Shown: one piece after another, positions 42,873 through 52,183 of the stretch
Layout: each line of letters opens with the position of its first letter
How positions within the stretch are numbered: position 1 is the stretch's first letter
Source of the DNA: Sphingopyxis sp. LC363
GTDB taxonomy: Bacteria > Pseudomonadota > Alphaproteobacteria > Sphingomonadales > Sphingomonadaceae
Direction: 5' to 3'
Assembly (NCBI RefSeq): GCF_000756385.1
Contig: NZ_JNFC01000017.1
Span: 1 to 62,805, forward strand
DNA: 62,805 nt
Made by a program: the position numbers and the translations under genes
The notes under the pieces: generated by a model
The model's database searches: none
What the model was told of the DNA's origin: nothing
What the model saw: the letters and a program-made list of their open reading frames with translations, nothing else

Positions 42873-44014
42873 GGCACCGCCCGGATCGTCACATTGGCCA
42901 TCTGCTGGCCGTCGCTGCCCGCCATCGGCTGCGCGGTGATGCGATAACCGCGCGCCTGCAGCGCGAGCAGCACCTGGTTGATATCCTCGACGCGCGGCGC
43001 GGCGAGCGTCGTCGTCAACGTCCCGTCGGTGCGGTGCGACAGCGTCTTGAGCGACACGCCGGGCGCATCGCCCATCGCATCGTAAAGCGCCGAGGCCGGA
43101 ACCGAGAAAGCCAGCGGTCCGCCGCCGGCCGCCGCGAGGCGGCGGTCGAGTTCCGCCTCCGCCGCAGTGGCGTCGCTCGCCGTAACCCCGCCCTTTTTCG
43201 CCATCGCCACGACCGTCTCGTCGGCGCGGCCGGTGTCGGAAACGAGCCGCACCGCATGGACGACGGGAATGAGCAGGCTCACGACGACGAGCGCGATCAG
43301 CAAATATTTCGCTATCCGCAGCAGCGCCGGATCGACGGCCCAGCTTCGCTTGGGCTTCCATCCGCCGCTGAGCAGGTCGAGCGGCGGCGCGGCGAGCGTT
43401 AGCAACAGCGCTTCGCGCATCCGGTCGGGATCGAGCGGGGCGATGTCATGGCTACCCGCAATCAGCGCGTCGAGCTCGGGATCCGAGCGATAGGCGCGGT
43501 CGGCGCTGCGCACGATCTGCTCGCCGCCGACCTCTGCGGTCCACAGCATATCGGGCTCGGGCGGCGGCACCGCGGCGGCGGCGGGGATGACGGCGACGGG
43601 CGACAGATCGCGGGCCTTCAGCCATTCGGTCCACCCGGCCATGGCGGCATGGGTCGTGACCGCTACCGGGACGGCCTGTCCCGCGCCCGCCGGATGGCCC
43701 GTGACGACATGCAGCGATGCGGCATCGCCCAGGCTGTCCTTCAGCGCATCGATCCGCGCCGCGGCGGCAGCTTGCGCGGGCGCGGCGTCGGGATAATGGA
43801 GCCAGCGCAGCGGCACGTCGGCGGCGGGCGCCAGCGCGACCAGCCGGTCGTCGGCGCCATCATCCTGCGGCTTCTCCCACGCGCCAACCCAGCCGTCGTC
43901 CTGTCCCGAATCGACGATCACGCCATCATCGATGCGCAGCCATGCGGGGTGCGGCGCGCCTTCCTCGCCGAGCGCCGCCACCGGGGGCAGCCATAAAACC
44001 AGCGTGCGCGACAT
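42869..44014 (-). CDS. gspL: Type II secretion protein GspL
   Basis: 381 residues. The cytoplasmic actin-like domain (about 1-235; the RTLVLWLPP start, DVPLRWLHYP) binds GspE; a membrane helix (about 250-272, KYLLIALVVVSLLIPVVHAV) and a periplasmic ferredoxin-like domain follow. ATG 44014 is only 1 nt from the end of the structured repeat (copy B), so its ribosome-binding site lies inside the terminal helix of that element and no clear purine-rich site is seen. Expression may therefore depend on the repeat's fold. Confidence 0.93.
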   Translation of the reverse strand: MSRTLVLWLPPVAALGEEGAPHPAWLRIDDGVIVDSGQDDGWVGAWEKPQDDGADDRLVALAPAADVPLRWLHYPDAAPAQAAAAARIDALKDSLGDAASLHVVTGHPAGAGQAVPVAVTTHAAMAGWTEWLKARDLSPVAVIPAAAAVPPPEPDMLWTAEVGGEQIVRSADRAYRSDPELDALIAGSHDIAPLDPDRMREALLLTLAAPPLDLLSGGWKPKRSWAVDPALLRIAKYLLIALVVVSLLIPVVHAVRLVSDTGRADETVVAMAKKGGVTASDATAAEAELDRRLAAAGGGPLAFSVPASALYDAMGDAPGVSLKTLSHRTDGTLTTTLAAPRVEDINQVLLALQARGYRITAQPMAGSDGQQMANVTIRAVP

Positions 44015-44015
44015 T

Positions 44016-44283
44016 TAGGGCATGAATCCGCATACGGCGCCGTCGAGGCGCCGAAATGGCGAAGATATCGGCTTCGCGTGGCCGCAGCGGACGGTGGTTC
44101 CGTCTGCAAGGCCGCGCGGAGACGAGATCGAAGCCATTTCGGCGTCCCTCCGGGATTTGACCGATTTTGTCCATGGCTGCGTCAGCGAGCCTTGGAATAT
44201 ACTCATATGCCTGCGTCTCGCTTCCTTGCCCTGAACAAAATCGCTTCAAACCTCGACGGTGCCGTATGCGGATTCATGCCCTA
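44016..44283 (-). repeat. Structured operon-internal repeat, copy B
   Basis: 268 bp between gspK and gspL, homologous (minus strand) to copy A at 10841-11098. The terminal helix P1 pairs 44251-44283 with 44016-44048 at 32 of 33 positions and includes the gspK stop codon. Core helices are P2 (44232-44242 with 44163-44173), P3 (44217-44221 with 44185-44189), P4 (44133-44144 with 44049-44060) and P5 (44110-44129 with 44064-44083). The core is exactly 202 nt, as in copy A. Conserved unpaired words include GGTTTGAAGC, GGCATATG and TCAAATCCC. A TTG-started frame crosses this copy too. Confidence 0.85.
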
Positions 44284-45288
44284 GTCCGCCTCGCCCCAAT
44301 CGCGGCGCACGATCACCGGCGGCGTCATTCCGGCAGACGGCGCCCCGCCATTGGCATCGATCAGCGAAACTGCGGTCAAGAAACCGTCCCCCATCGTCAC
44401 GTTCGTCGTCAGCGCGAGCCAGCGGCTGGTCACGCCCGCCTGTTCGGCAACATCACTCGGAGGCTTGCGGCCGTCGAACACACTCGCCTCCCAGAATCGC
44501 ACGCTGCTGCCATAGCCGCCCGCGGGGCGCGCCGCCAGCGCCGTCCGTGCGTCGGCGATACCGATCTCGCCGGGCAGCAGCATCGCGACCAGCGGCGCCT
44601 GTTCGGGCGCAAGCGTATTGACGTTCAGCTTTACCGGATCGGTCACCGGCAGCACGCAGATCCAGGGCTTGAGCCGCGCATAGATCTTCGAGGTGACCCC
44701 GCGCACCGCGCGCAATTCGCTGACATCGGCCATCTTGCGGTTGGCGGGCAGATAGGCGCCCTGCATCGATCGATAGACATTATCCTCGGCACCCAGCCGG
44801 CCTTCGTTGCTGTCGCTGTCGATCCAGTCGGCCGCTGCGCCCGCAATCGCCTGCGCCTCTCCGTTTTCGATCCCGAGCAGCGTCATCAATTGGCCAAACT
44901 GACGCATCGCGCCCGATCGCTGACTGAACCGTCCCGGCACCGTTTCGGCGACCAGGCTGTTGAGGTTGAAGCAATTGTTCGCGTCGGTCAGCTTCGCCCG
45001 TCCTTCGCCGCCGGGCAGCGGCAGCGTGAAATCGCGCCCCAGCCAATTGCCCGCCAGCGTCAGTTTGGCCGGGTCGCGCCCGACAAGATCGGCGACCCGG
45101 CGCAGCGCGATCTGTTCGGCGGCGAAGGCATAGGCGCGTCCTTGATCGACCGTCGCGGCGCTGCCCGCGATGCGCGTAGCGAGTGTGAGGCGGTCGAGCG
45201 CCGTCGCGGCGATGACCGCCATCACCGCGACGAGCAGCAGCACGCTGAGCAGCGCAGCGCCGCGTTCACCTTTGGCATGGCGCTTCAT
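44281..45288 (-). CDS. gspK: Type II secretion minor pseudopilin GspK
   Basis: 335 residues. The prepilin leader MKRHAKGERG precedes AALLSVLLLVAVMAVIAATAL, lacking the usual Glu at +5 as is normal for GspK, and the large globular domain characteristic of GspK follows (LNSLVAETV; ELRAVRGVTSKIYARLKPWICVLP; KLNVNTLAPEQAPLVAML). It caps the pseudopilus tip with GspI and GspJ. It overlaps gspJ by 4 nt; its stop codon lies in repeat copy B. Confidence 0.94.
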   Translation of the reverse strand: MKRHAKGERGAALLSVLLLVAVMAVIAATALDRLTLATRIAGSAATVDQGRAYAFAAEQIALRRVADLVGRDPAKLTLAGNWLGRDFTLPLPGGEGRAKLTDANNCFNLNSLVAETVPGRFSQRSGAMRQFGQLMTLLGIENGEAQAIAGAAADWIDSDSNEGRLGAEDNVYRSMQGAYLPANRKMADVSELRAVRGVTSKIYARLKPWICVLPVTDPVKLNVNTLAPEQAPLVAMLLPGEIGIADARTALAARPAGGYGSSVRFWEASVFDGRKPPSDVAEQAGVTSRWLALTTNVTMGDGFLTAVSLIDANGGAPSAGMTPPVIVRRDWGEAD

Positions 45289-45893
45289 GACGCCGGCGTC
45301 CCGATAGTGGGTGGCGGCAACGTCGGAGCGGTCAGGAACGACATCGTCAGCGTTTCGCGTCCCGTGCGCGTCAGTCGCACCTCCACCGCGCGCGGCAGCC
45401 GGTCGCCCGGCTCCGACGTCCAGTTTTCGTTCCAATTGCCGCGTTCGTCGCGATAACGCACGACAACCGCCGCAACCTCTCCCACGAGCCGGTCGCCTTC
45501 GCCCAGCGGGGTTCCGTCGAGCATCGGCTGCGTCGCGCGGCGCCACTCGCCCCCGACGAGCGCATAACCGACACGTTCGACGTTCGGACGCGAGCTGCCG
45601 TCGAGAGAGCCGGCGCCGCCATGGACGAAGGCAAAGCCGTTCGACGACCCGATGAAAGCAGGAATGGCTTCACCCGCCGGACCGCGCGTCGAGCGTTGGA
45701 CCGCCTGCGCCAGATCGTTCGCCATCACGGCGCGGAGCCGGTTGATGCCGCCCATCGCCTTCAGCCGTTCCTGCACTGCGTCTTGGGTGTCGACGCTGCT
45801 GCGCAGGAGGCCGACGCCCATCGCCGCGATCGCCGCGAAAATGGAAAGCGCGACGAGCATCTCGACGAGGGTGAAGCCGCGTTCGCCTTTCAT
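45285..45893 (-). CDS. gspJ: Type II secretion minor pseudopilin GspJ
   Basis: 202 residues with prepilin leader MKGERG and the methylation/assembly segment [22 protein letters not shown] (Glu5 present), then the GspJ domain (LKAMGGINRLRAVMANDLAQAVQR; VVVRYRDERGNWNENW). ATG 45893 overlaps gspI by 4 nt. Confidence 0.94.
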   Translation of the reverse strand: MKGERGFTLVEMLVALSIFAAIAAMGVGLLRSSVDTQDAVQERLKAMGGINRLRAVMANDLAQAVQRSTRGPAGEAIPAFIGSSNGFAFVHGGAGSLDGSSRPNVERVGYALVGGEWRRATQPMLDGTPLGEGDRLVGEVAAVVVRYRDERGNWNENWTSEPGDRLPRAVEVRLTRTGRETLTMSFLTAPTLPPPTIGTPAS

Positions 45894-46255
45894 CGCGATG
45901 GCCGGATGATCGTCAGCGCCGCCTGCCCGCGCCCGCTTTCGGATCGCACGAGCAGGTCGATGCGGAGCAGCGCGTCGTCGGCGGTCCTCGCAACGCGCTG
46001 TTCGACGCGCCAGTTGCGCCCGGCGTTGGAAACGCCGATCGCGCTGTTGCCGATTGTCGGCGGCGCGGGGTCGGTCCACAGCTCGACCGCGCGGTTCTGC
46101 GCGACGACGCCCGCCATCGTGCTTTCGTCGAGGTCGCCGGCGGTGCGGACCGCATAGGCGTCGAGGCGGACGAGCGCGAGCGCGGCGATGCTGATGACGC
46201 TGAGCGCGACGAGCATTTCGAGCAGGGTGAACCCGCTTTCATGCTCACCGGCCAC
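45890..46255 (-). CDS. gspI: Type II secretion minor pseudopilin GspI
   Basis: 121 residues from GTG 46255, giving leader VAGEHESG and then FTLLEMLVALSVISIAALALV (Glu5 present), followed by QNRAVELWTDPAPPTIG and a beta-rich end. The start overlaps the gspH stop by 11 nt. Size and order (H-I-J-K) fit GspI. Confidence 0.92.
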   Translation of the reverse strand: MAGEHESGFTLLEMLVALSVISIAALALVRLDAYAVRTAGDLDESTMAGVVAQNRAVELWTDPAPPTIGNSAIGVSNAGRNWRVEQRVARTADDALLRIDLLVRSESGRGQAALTIIRPSR

Positions 46256-46700
46256 GGCTGACCTCCCCGGTAGCAGAGACGCGCACGACCTCGCGCGCAT
46301 CGCCCCCGGCAAGCACAATGGCCTGCGGGGTCGGGCTGGTGCCGACCCGGTCGAAGAGCAGGCGCGCCGCGCCGCGTCCGTCCCCCGCCGCAAAGCGGAC
46401 GTCGCCGGGCCAGTTTCGCTGTTCGAAAGCACGGCCCGGCAGCACTTGCCATTCGCCGGCGACCCGCCGTTCGAACCCATAGCCCGAGGGCGCGAAATTG
46501 ACCGCGACGCTGCGCCCCTCGATCACCGCGACATCCCGCGCGGCGGCAAGCCGCGCCGCAAGCCGGTCGGCCTCGCTGCGCACCGTGCGTTCCTCGCCCG
46601 GAATGGTGAGCACAACCGCGGTCGCGGCGAGCGCCATAATCGCGAGCACGACCATCAGTTCGACGAGAGTGAAGCCGCGATCATCGGCACTTGATCGCAC
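46245..46700 (-). CDS. gspH: Type II secretion minor pseudopilin GspH
   Basis: About 151 residues. The start is uncertain: GTG 46700 gives a compact leader VRSSADDRG before FTLVELMVVLAIMALAATAVV; ATG 46790 would overlap gspG and give a 38-residue leader. The GspH domain follows (RLAARLAAARDVAVIEGRSVAVNFAPSGYGFE; LLFDRVGTSPTPQAIVL). It is a minor pseudopilin that joins the tip complex to GspG. Confidence 0.88.
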   Translation of the reverse strand: MRSSADDRGFTLVELMVVLAIMALAATAVVLTIPGEERTVRSEADRLAARLAAARDVAVIEGRSVAVNFAPSGYGFERRVAGEWQVLPGRAFEQRNWPGDVRFAAGDGRGAARLLFDRVGTSPTPQAIVLAGGDAREVVRVSATGEVSRGR

Positions 46701-46764
46701 CCCCGCGGAGGGCGTTCGGAGGCGCGGGACTCCGAACGCGGCCCAGACCTGACGCGGACGCGCC

Positions 46765-47277
46765 TCAGGCGTCGCTGCGAATATCCGCATTGTCGTCGGT
46801 CCCGCCGGGGGCGCCATCGGCACCGAGCGACCAGACGTCGAACGCCTTTCCGTTCGGCCCCGGCGCCTGATAATTATAGGGGCGCCCCCACGGATCGGCG
46901 GGCAGTTTCTTGATATAGCCGCCGCGGCGATAGCGTTCGGGCTGGGCCAGCGCAGGAGGTGCGGTGACAAGCGCGTTCAGCCCGTCGGTAGAAGCCGGAT
47001 AGACCAGATTGTCGAGCCGATATTGTTCGAGCGCATTTTCGAGCGTCGCGATATCGGCCTTCGCCTTGGTCACCATCGCCCGGTCCTGGCTCGGGAGGAC
47101 GTTGATCATCACCACGGTCGCGAGCAGCCCGATGATGAAGATGACGACCATCAATTCGGTCAGCGTGAAGCCGCGCTCGTCCTTCTTGCGGCGGCGGTGA
47201 ACGGGGGAGCGGCCCCGATCCGAAAAGGACGTATCGAGCATCAGGTGAAGGAATAGCTTCATCAGCGACATTTTCAT
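46765..47277 (-). CDS. gspG: Type II secretion major pseudopilin GspG
   Basis: 170 residues. The pilin segment FTLTELMVVIFIIGLLATVVM and the GspG C terminus (NALEQYRLDNLVYPASTDGLNALVTAP; YIKKLPADPWGRPYNYQAPG; VWSLGADGAPGGTDDNADI with Asp-rich Ca-binding loop) are clear. ATG 47277 overlaps the gspF stop (CTATGA). The leader is unusually long (~37 residues, with FLHLMLDTSF before the basic RRRKKDERG); internal ATGs at 47271, 47262 and 47241 could shorten it. Confidence 0.95.
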   Translation of the reverse strand: MKMSLMKLFLHLMLDTSFSDRGRSPVHRRRKKDERGFTLTELMVVIFIIGLLATVVMINVLPSQDRAMVTKAKADIATLENALEQYRLDNLVYPASTDGLNALVTAPPALAQPERYRRGGYIKKLPADPWGRPYNYQAPGPNGKAFDVWSLGADGAPGGTDDNADIRSDA

Positions 47278-48488
47278 AGTCCGGCTAGATTCTGCAACTG
47301 AAGGATCGGCAGCAGAATGGCGAGGATGATCAGGGCCACGCACGACCCCATAACGACAATTATGACAGGTTCGAGAAGCGCCATCGACGCGGCCGTAAAA
47401 CGGTCGAATTCGCGCTCGAGATAATCGGCCGCGCGTTCGAGCATCACCTCGAGCCGCCCGGCGCTTTCGCCGCTCGCGGTCATATAGACGAGCAGCGGTG
47501 GGAACACCCCGGCGTCGCGGAGCGCGGCCGAGAGGCCGCCGCCGGCGCGCACCTGATCGACGATGTTGGCGGTCGCGCCGGCGAGCGCGGCGTTGCGGAT
47601 CGTCGGCACGGTCAGTTTCAGCCCTTCGACAAGCGGCAGGCGGCTCGACACCATCGTCGACAGCGTCCGCGCGAAGCGCGCCGCGTAGAGGTCGCGGAGG
47701 AGGCGCCCCAAGAGCGGCAGGCGGAGAAGGCGGGCATCGACCGCGGCCTTGAACGCCGGACGGCGCAGCGCGGCGGCCCAGCCGAACGCGGCAGCGACGA
47801 TGAGCAGCGCGATCAGCCACCACCAATTGGCGGCGAAGCTGGAGATCGCGATCACCGCGCGGGTCAGGAAAGGCAGCTGCTGGCCGGTGTCGGTGAACTG
47901 TTCGACGACGCGCGGGACGACGAAGATCATCAGCGCCGCGACGACCCCGATCGCGACGATCGCGAGCACGATCGGATAGGCGAGCGCGGCGATCAGCTTG
48001 CCGCGCACTTCGGCCTGGCGTTCGAGCAGGTCGGCGAGGCGCGCGAGGATCGTGGTGAGGCTGCCGGTCGTTTCGCCCGCTGCGACCATTGCGCGATAGA
48101 GCGGCGGAAAGCTGCCGGGCTGGCGACCCATCGCGTCGGCGAGGCGGCGGCCTTCGAGCAGGCCGGCGTGGACGTCGCCGATAATCGCGCGCGCGCTTTC
48201 GGCCTCGCTCTGACGCGTCAATGTGCGCAGCGCCTCTTCGAGCGGCGCGACCTCGGCGAGCGTCGCGAGCTGGCGGGTAAAAAGCGCCAGTTCCTTGGCT
48301 GACAGTTTGGTCTTGCGGAACGCGAGCAGCGAGCGACCGGCGGGTTTCGCTCCGGCGGCTTCGACCGCAACGATGTGGAATTTCCGCCGCACCAGATCGG
48401 CGCGCGCGGCCTCGTCGTTCGCGGCGGTCAGCCGTCCCTTGCGCTCGCGGCCTTGGGGATCGATCGCCACATAGCGATAATCAGGCAT
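47274..48488 (-). CDS. gspF: Type II secretion inner-membrane platform protein GspF
   Basis: 404 residues. MPDYRYVAIDPQGRERKG at the start, two homologous helical cytoplasmic domains (LALFTRQLATLAEVAPLEEALRTL; FARTLSTMVSSRLPLVEGL) and three membrane helices (AYPIVLAIVAIGVVAALMIFV; WLIALLIVAAAFGWAA; LLEPVIIVVMGSCVALIILAILLPI) define GspF. ATG 48488 has GAGG at a 6-nt spacing; ATG 48494 is the alternative. It overlaps gspE by 8 nt. Confidence 0.95.
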   Translation of the reverse strand: MPDYRYVAIDPQGRERKGRLTAANDEAARADLVRRKFHIVAVEAAGAKPAGRSLLAFRKTKLSAKELALFTRQLATLAEVAPLEEALRTLTRQSEAESARAIIGDVHAGLLEGRRLADAMGRQPGSFPPLYRAMVAAGETTGSLTTILARLADLLERQAEVRGKLIAALAYPIVLAIVAIGVVAALMIFVVPRVVEQFTDTGQQLPFLTRAVIAISSFAANWWWLIALLIVAAAFGWAAALRRPAFKAAVDARLLRLPLLGRLLRDLYAARFARTLSTMVSSRLPLVEGLKLTVPTIRNAALAGATANIVDQVRAGGGLSAALRDAGVFPPLLVYMTASGESAGRLEVMLERAADYLEREFDRFTAASMALLEPVIIVVMGSCVALIILAILLPILQLQNLAGL

Positions 48489-49974
48489 CGACATCCTCGC
48501 GCCGCGCGATGCGGATCGCCTCTTCTGCGGTCGTCAGCCCCTTCGCGACCATCGACCGCGCCGCCGAGGCGAGCGTCGGCGATTTGAGGAAGGCGTGCTT
48601 GGCGATCATCGCCTCGTCGCCGCCGGCGTAGATATAGCGGCGCACCGTCTCGTCGACCTTGATCGCCTCGAACACGCCGATGCGCCCCTTGAAGCCGGTG
48701 CCGCCGCACGCCTCGCAGCCTTTGGGGCGCCAGATGACGGTTCCGATGTCGAGGCCGAGCATCGCGGCGACGCTGTTGTCGGCCTGGACGGGTTCGCGGC
48801 AATTTTCACAAAGTTTGCGCACAAGTCGCTGCGCAAGAACGGCCCGGAGAGTCGAAGCCAGAAGAAAAGGCTCTACTTTCAAATCTTTAAGTCGCGTTAT
48901 TGCGCCGACCGCATCATTGGTGTGGACCGTCGAGAGGACGAGGTGGCCTGTGAGCGAGGCTTGCACCGCGATGTCGGCGGTTTCGCGGTCGCGGATTTCG
49001 CCGACCATCACGACATCGGGATCCTGGCGCAGGATCGCGCGCAGACCCGCGGCGAAGTCGAGCCCGACCTTGCTGTTTACCTGCGTTTGTCCGACCCCGT
49101 CGACGGCATATTCGACCGGATCTTCGACGGTCAGGATATTGCGCTGGCCGTCGTTGAGTTGCTTCAAGGCGGCGTAGAGCGTCGTCGTCTTGCCCGAGCC
49201 CGTCGGGCCGGTGACGAGGATGATGCCATTGGGTTCGGCGAGCGCCTCGCGCAATATCTGATCGGCGGCGCCCGACAGACCGAGCACGTCGAAGTCGATC
49301 CCCGCCGTGTCCTTGTCGAGAATACGCATCACGACCCGCTCGCCCGCGCGGCTCGGCAAGGTCGAGACGCGGACGTCGACCGCTTTCCCCGCGAGCGTCA
49401 GCCCGATGCGGCCGTCCTGCGGCACGCGGCGTTCGGCAATGTCGAGGCGCGCCATCACCTTGATGCGGCTGACGACGACGGGGGCGACATGCGGCGGCAT
49501 GCGGAGATGCTCGCGCAGCACGCCGTCGGCGCGCATCCGCACGACAAGCCCGCTTTCATAGGGCTCGATGTGGATGTCGCTGACCCCCTGCCGCACCGCT
49601 TCGGCGATGATCGCGTTGATCAGGCGGATCGCCGGGGCGTCGTCGGCGCTGTCGAGCAGATCCTCCGCGCTGGGGATGCCGAGGTCGAGGTCGCTGCCGT
49701 CGAGCGAGCCCGCCATCGCGGCGGCCGAGCTGTCGACGGCATAATGGTCGGAGAGCAGCCGGTCGAAATCGGCGGCATCGGCGGTCGCGACGCGGAGCGG
49801 CTGCGCGAGATAGCGTTTGACCTCGATCAGCACCGCGGGATCGCTGCCCTCACGCAGCGTCGCGAGCCACACGCCGTTTTCGCCCGGCGCGATGACGACG
49901 CCATGCGTGCGCGCGAAACCGTAGGGAATATCAACCGGCGCCGGGGAAGGCGCCGCCGGTTCGATGTCGGTCAC
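48481..49974 (-). CDS. gspE: Type II secretion assembly ATPase GspE
   Basis: 497 residues. Walker A (LVTGPTGSGKTTTLYAAL), the Asp box (VEDPVEYAVDGVGQTQVN), Walker B (ILRQDPDVVMVGEIRDRETA), the His box (TGHLVLSTVHTNDAVGAITRL) and the tetracysteine zinc motif (CENC and CEACGGTG) are all present. It powers pseudopilus assembly at GspL-F. It overlaps gspD by 4 nt. Confidence 0.97.
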   Translation of the reverse strand: MTDIEPAAPSPAPVDIPYGFARTHGVVIAPGENGVWLATLREGSDPAVLIEVKRYLAQPLRVATADAADFDRLLSDHYAVDSSAAAMAGSLDGSDLDLGIPSAEDLLDSADDAPAIRLINAIIAEAVRQGVSDIHIEPYESGLVVRMRADGVLREHLRMPPHVAPVVVSRIKVMARLDIAERRVPQDGRIGLTLAGKAVDVRVSTLPSRAGERVVMRILDKDTAGIDFDVLGLSGAADQILREALAEPNGIILVTGPTGSGKTTTLYAALKQLNDGQRNILTVEDPVEYAVDGVGQTQVNSKVGLDFAAGLRAILRQDPDVVMVGEIRDRETADIAVQASLTGHLVLSTVHTNDAVGAITRLKDLKVEPFLLASTLRAVLAQRLVRKLCENCREPVQADNSVAAMLGLDIGTVIWRPKGCEACGGTGFKGRIGVFEAIKVDETVRRYIYAGGDEAMIAKHAFLKSPTLASAARSMVAKGLTTAEEAIRIARREDVDA

Positions 49975-52178
49975 GGATAGTCTCCGGCAGGCGGGGCGGG
50001 CGCCTCGGACGTCGAGGGCGGAACATCGGTCGTGATCACGCTGCCGTCGGGGCGGCGCAGTTCGGGGAGGTTGACCGGGCCGACCGTCACGTCGGCCGGC
50101 GTCGGCGGCGACGGCGGCGTCGTGCCCATATAGTCACGCACCAGCGTGTCGATCGCGGGTTCGACATCGGGATTCCGCTGGAGCTGGAAGTCGCGGATAT
50201 AGCCGTAGCGGCGCGCGGTGAGCGCGGCATTGTCTTCGCGGCTCTTGAGGATGGTCGGGCGGATGAAGACCATCAGGTTGGTCTTTGACCGCGTCCGGCT
50301 GCGCGACTTGAACAGTTCGCCGATCAGCGGAATATCGCTGAGGAGCGGAATCCGCTCGATCGTCTTGCGCTCGTCGTCGTTGAGCAGCCCCCCGATCGCG
50401 AGGATTTCGCCGTCGTCGACGGTCAGCACGGTTTCGAACGCGCGCTTGTTGATGATGAGGTCGCTGTTGCGCGACGACACCGGCCCCGCGACGCTCGACA
50501 CTTCCTGGCGGAGGAACAGCTTGACCTCGCCCGCGCCGTTGACCTGCGGCGTCACGTCGAGCTTGATGCCGACCTCTTCGCGCTGGACGGTGCGGAAGGC
50601 TTCGTCGAAATTGTCGCTGAGCGCCTCGCCCGTCGTGATCGGCACTTCCTGCCCGACGAGGAATTTCGCCGCCTGATTGTCGAGCGTGACGATATGCGGG
50701 GTCGCGAGCAGGTTCGACGTCGTGTCCGATTTCACCGCGTTGATGATCGCGCCGAAGATCGTGTTCTTGCCGATGTCGCCCGCAAAGCCAGCGAAGCCGC
50801 CCGTGGCCTGAAGCAGCTGCGCCGCCGCGGCCTCCTGAAACGCGTCGCCGAGCGCGCTCGACGTCGTGGTCACCACGGTCGTACCGTCGGTGGTCGTCGT
50901 TTCCTCGCTGATCTGCGTCGAGGCATAGGCGCCGCCGAGCGTCAGGATATTGGGCGACGCATTGCTGTAGCTCGTCGCAACGAACGGGATATTCTTGCCG
51001 CCGAGCAGGAACTGGACGCCCAGCTTCTTGGCCGCGTCGTCGCCGATCTCGACCACGATCGCCTCGACGAGCACCTGTTGCCGCCGGCTGTCGAGCTGGC
51101 GGATCAGCTCGCCGAGCATCCGCTGCACTTCGCTGTTCGCCGCGACGATGATCGCGTTCGCGCCCTCGTAGCGCGTGACGATCGCGGGACCGCGAGTCGA
51201 GATGCTGCCGCTGCCGCCCGCGCCGGTCGAGGTCGCGGCGGGTGCGGCGGCGGGCGCGGGTGCGCTGCCGCCATTCGAGGAAGAAGTCGAGGTCGAGGCG
51301 GACGCAGGCGGCAGGCCCGCCTTTTGCGCGGGGTCGCTGCCGCCGCCGATCAGCTGCTGGAGCGTCGGGAGCAATGTCTCGGCATTGGCATGTTCGAGCC
51401 AATAGACGCGCAGTTCGGTGCCGCCCGCAGCCTTGGCATCGAGATCATTCGCCATCGCGACGAAGCGCGCGACGAGCGCCTGATCGCCCCTGAGCGCGAT
51501 CGCATTGCTGCTGTCGATCGGCACGATCGCGACCGGCGCGCGCGCGCCCTCCCCCGCCGCGGGCACCAGCGCGGCGAGCGCGGCAGCGATTTCGCGTGCC
51601 CCGGCGTTCTTGAGCGTGACGATCTGGCTGGTCGAACTGTCGCGGTCGATGCTGGCGGCGAGCGACCGGATGCGGCGGATATTGTCGGCGAAGTCGGCCA
51701 CGACGAGGCTGTTGGCGTTGCGGTTCGCGGTGAGCGAGCCCTGCGGGCTGACGAGCGGGCGCAGCGTTTCGACCGCCGCGACGGCGTCGATATGCCTGAG
51801 GCGGATGATTTCGGTGACGAACTGGTTCTGCGCCGCGCGCGCGCTGCCGATGCGGCCGGGCTGCGATGCCGCGCCGTCGATCGGCTGGATGCGATAGCTG
51901 CCGTTCGGCCCCGGCACCGCGACGAGGCCGTTCGAACGGAGGGTTGCGAGGAAAATCTCGAAATATTCGCTGCGCGACAGCGGCCGGTCGGTGACCACCG
52001 ACACCTTGCCGTTGACGCGCCCGTCGATCACGAAGGTGCGTCCGGTGATCCGCGCCGCATCCTGGATGAAGGCGCGAATATCAGCGTCGCGCACGTTCAG
52101 CGTATATTGGGCGACCGCAGGCGCCGGTGTGGCGGAAACGAGCGCGGCGGCAAGCATGAGCGAGAGTTTAAGACGCAT
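49971..52178 (-). CDS. gspD: Type II secretion secretin GspD
   Basis: 735 residues. A signal peptide (LSLMLAAALVSATPAPAVAQ) is followed by N0 (YTLNVRDADIRAFIQDAARITGRTFVIDGRVNGKVSVVT), N1-N3 domains with a Gly/Ser-rich insert (~280-330), and the secretin core (VPITTGEALSDN; GIKLDVTPQVN; VLTVDDGEILAIGGLLNDDERKTIERIPLLSDIPLIGELFKS). It forms the outer-membrane gate. No pilotin-binding S-domain is obvious in the Pro-rich tail. It lies 5 nt after gspC. Confidence 0.96.
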   Translation of the reverse strand: MRLKLSLMLAAALVSATPAPAVAQYTLNVRDADIRAFIQDAARITGRTFVIDGRVNGKVSVVTDRPLSRSEYFEIFLATLRSNGLVAVPGPNGSYRIQPIDGAASQPGRIGSARAAQNQFVTEIIRLRHIDAVAAVETLRPLVSPQGSLTANRNANSLVVADFADNIRRIRSLAASIDRDSSTSQIVTLKNAGAREIAAALAALVPAAGEGARAPVAIVPIDSSNAIALRGDQALVARFVAMANDLDAKAAGGTELRVYWLEHANAETLLPTLQQLIGGGSDPAQKAGLPPASASTSTSSSNGGSAPAPAAAPAATSTGAGGSGSISTRGPAIVTRYEGANAIIVAANSEVQRMLGELIRQLDSRRQQVLVEAIVVEIGDDAAKKLGVQFLLGGKNIPFVATSYSNASPNILTLGGAYASTQISEETTTTDGTTVVTTTSSALGDAFQEAAAAQLLQATGGFAGFAGDIGKNTIFGAIINAVKSDTTSNLLATPHIVTLDNQAAKFLVGQEVPITTGEALSDNFDEAFRTVQREEVGIKLDVTPQVNGAGEVKLFLRQEVSSVAGPVSSRNSDLIINKRAFETVLTVDDGEILAIGGLLNDDERKTIERIPLLSDIPLIGELFKSRSRTRSKTNLMVFIRPTILKSREDNAALTARRYGYIRDFQLQRNPDVEPAIDTLVRDYMGTTPPSPPTPADVTVGPVNLPELRRPDGSVITTDVPPSTSEAPAPPAGDYP

Positions 52179-52183
52179 AGAAC

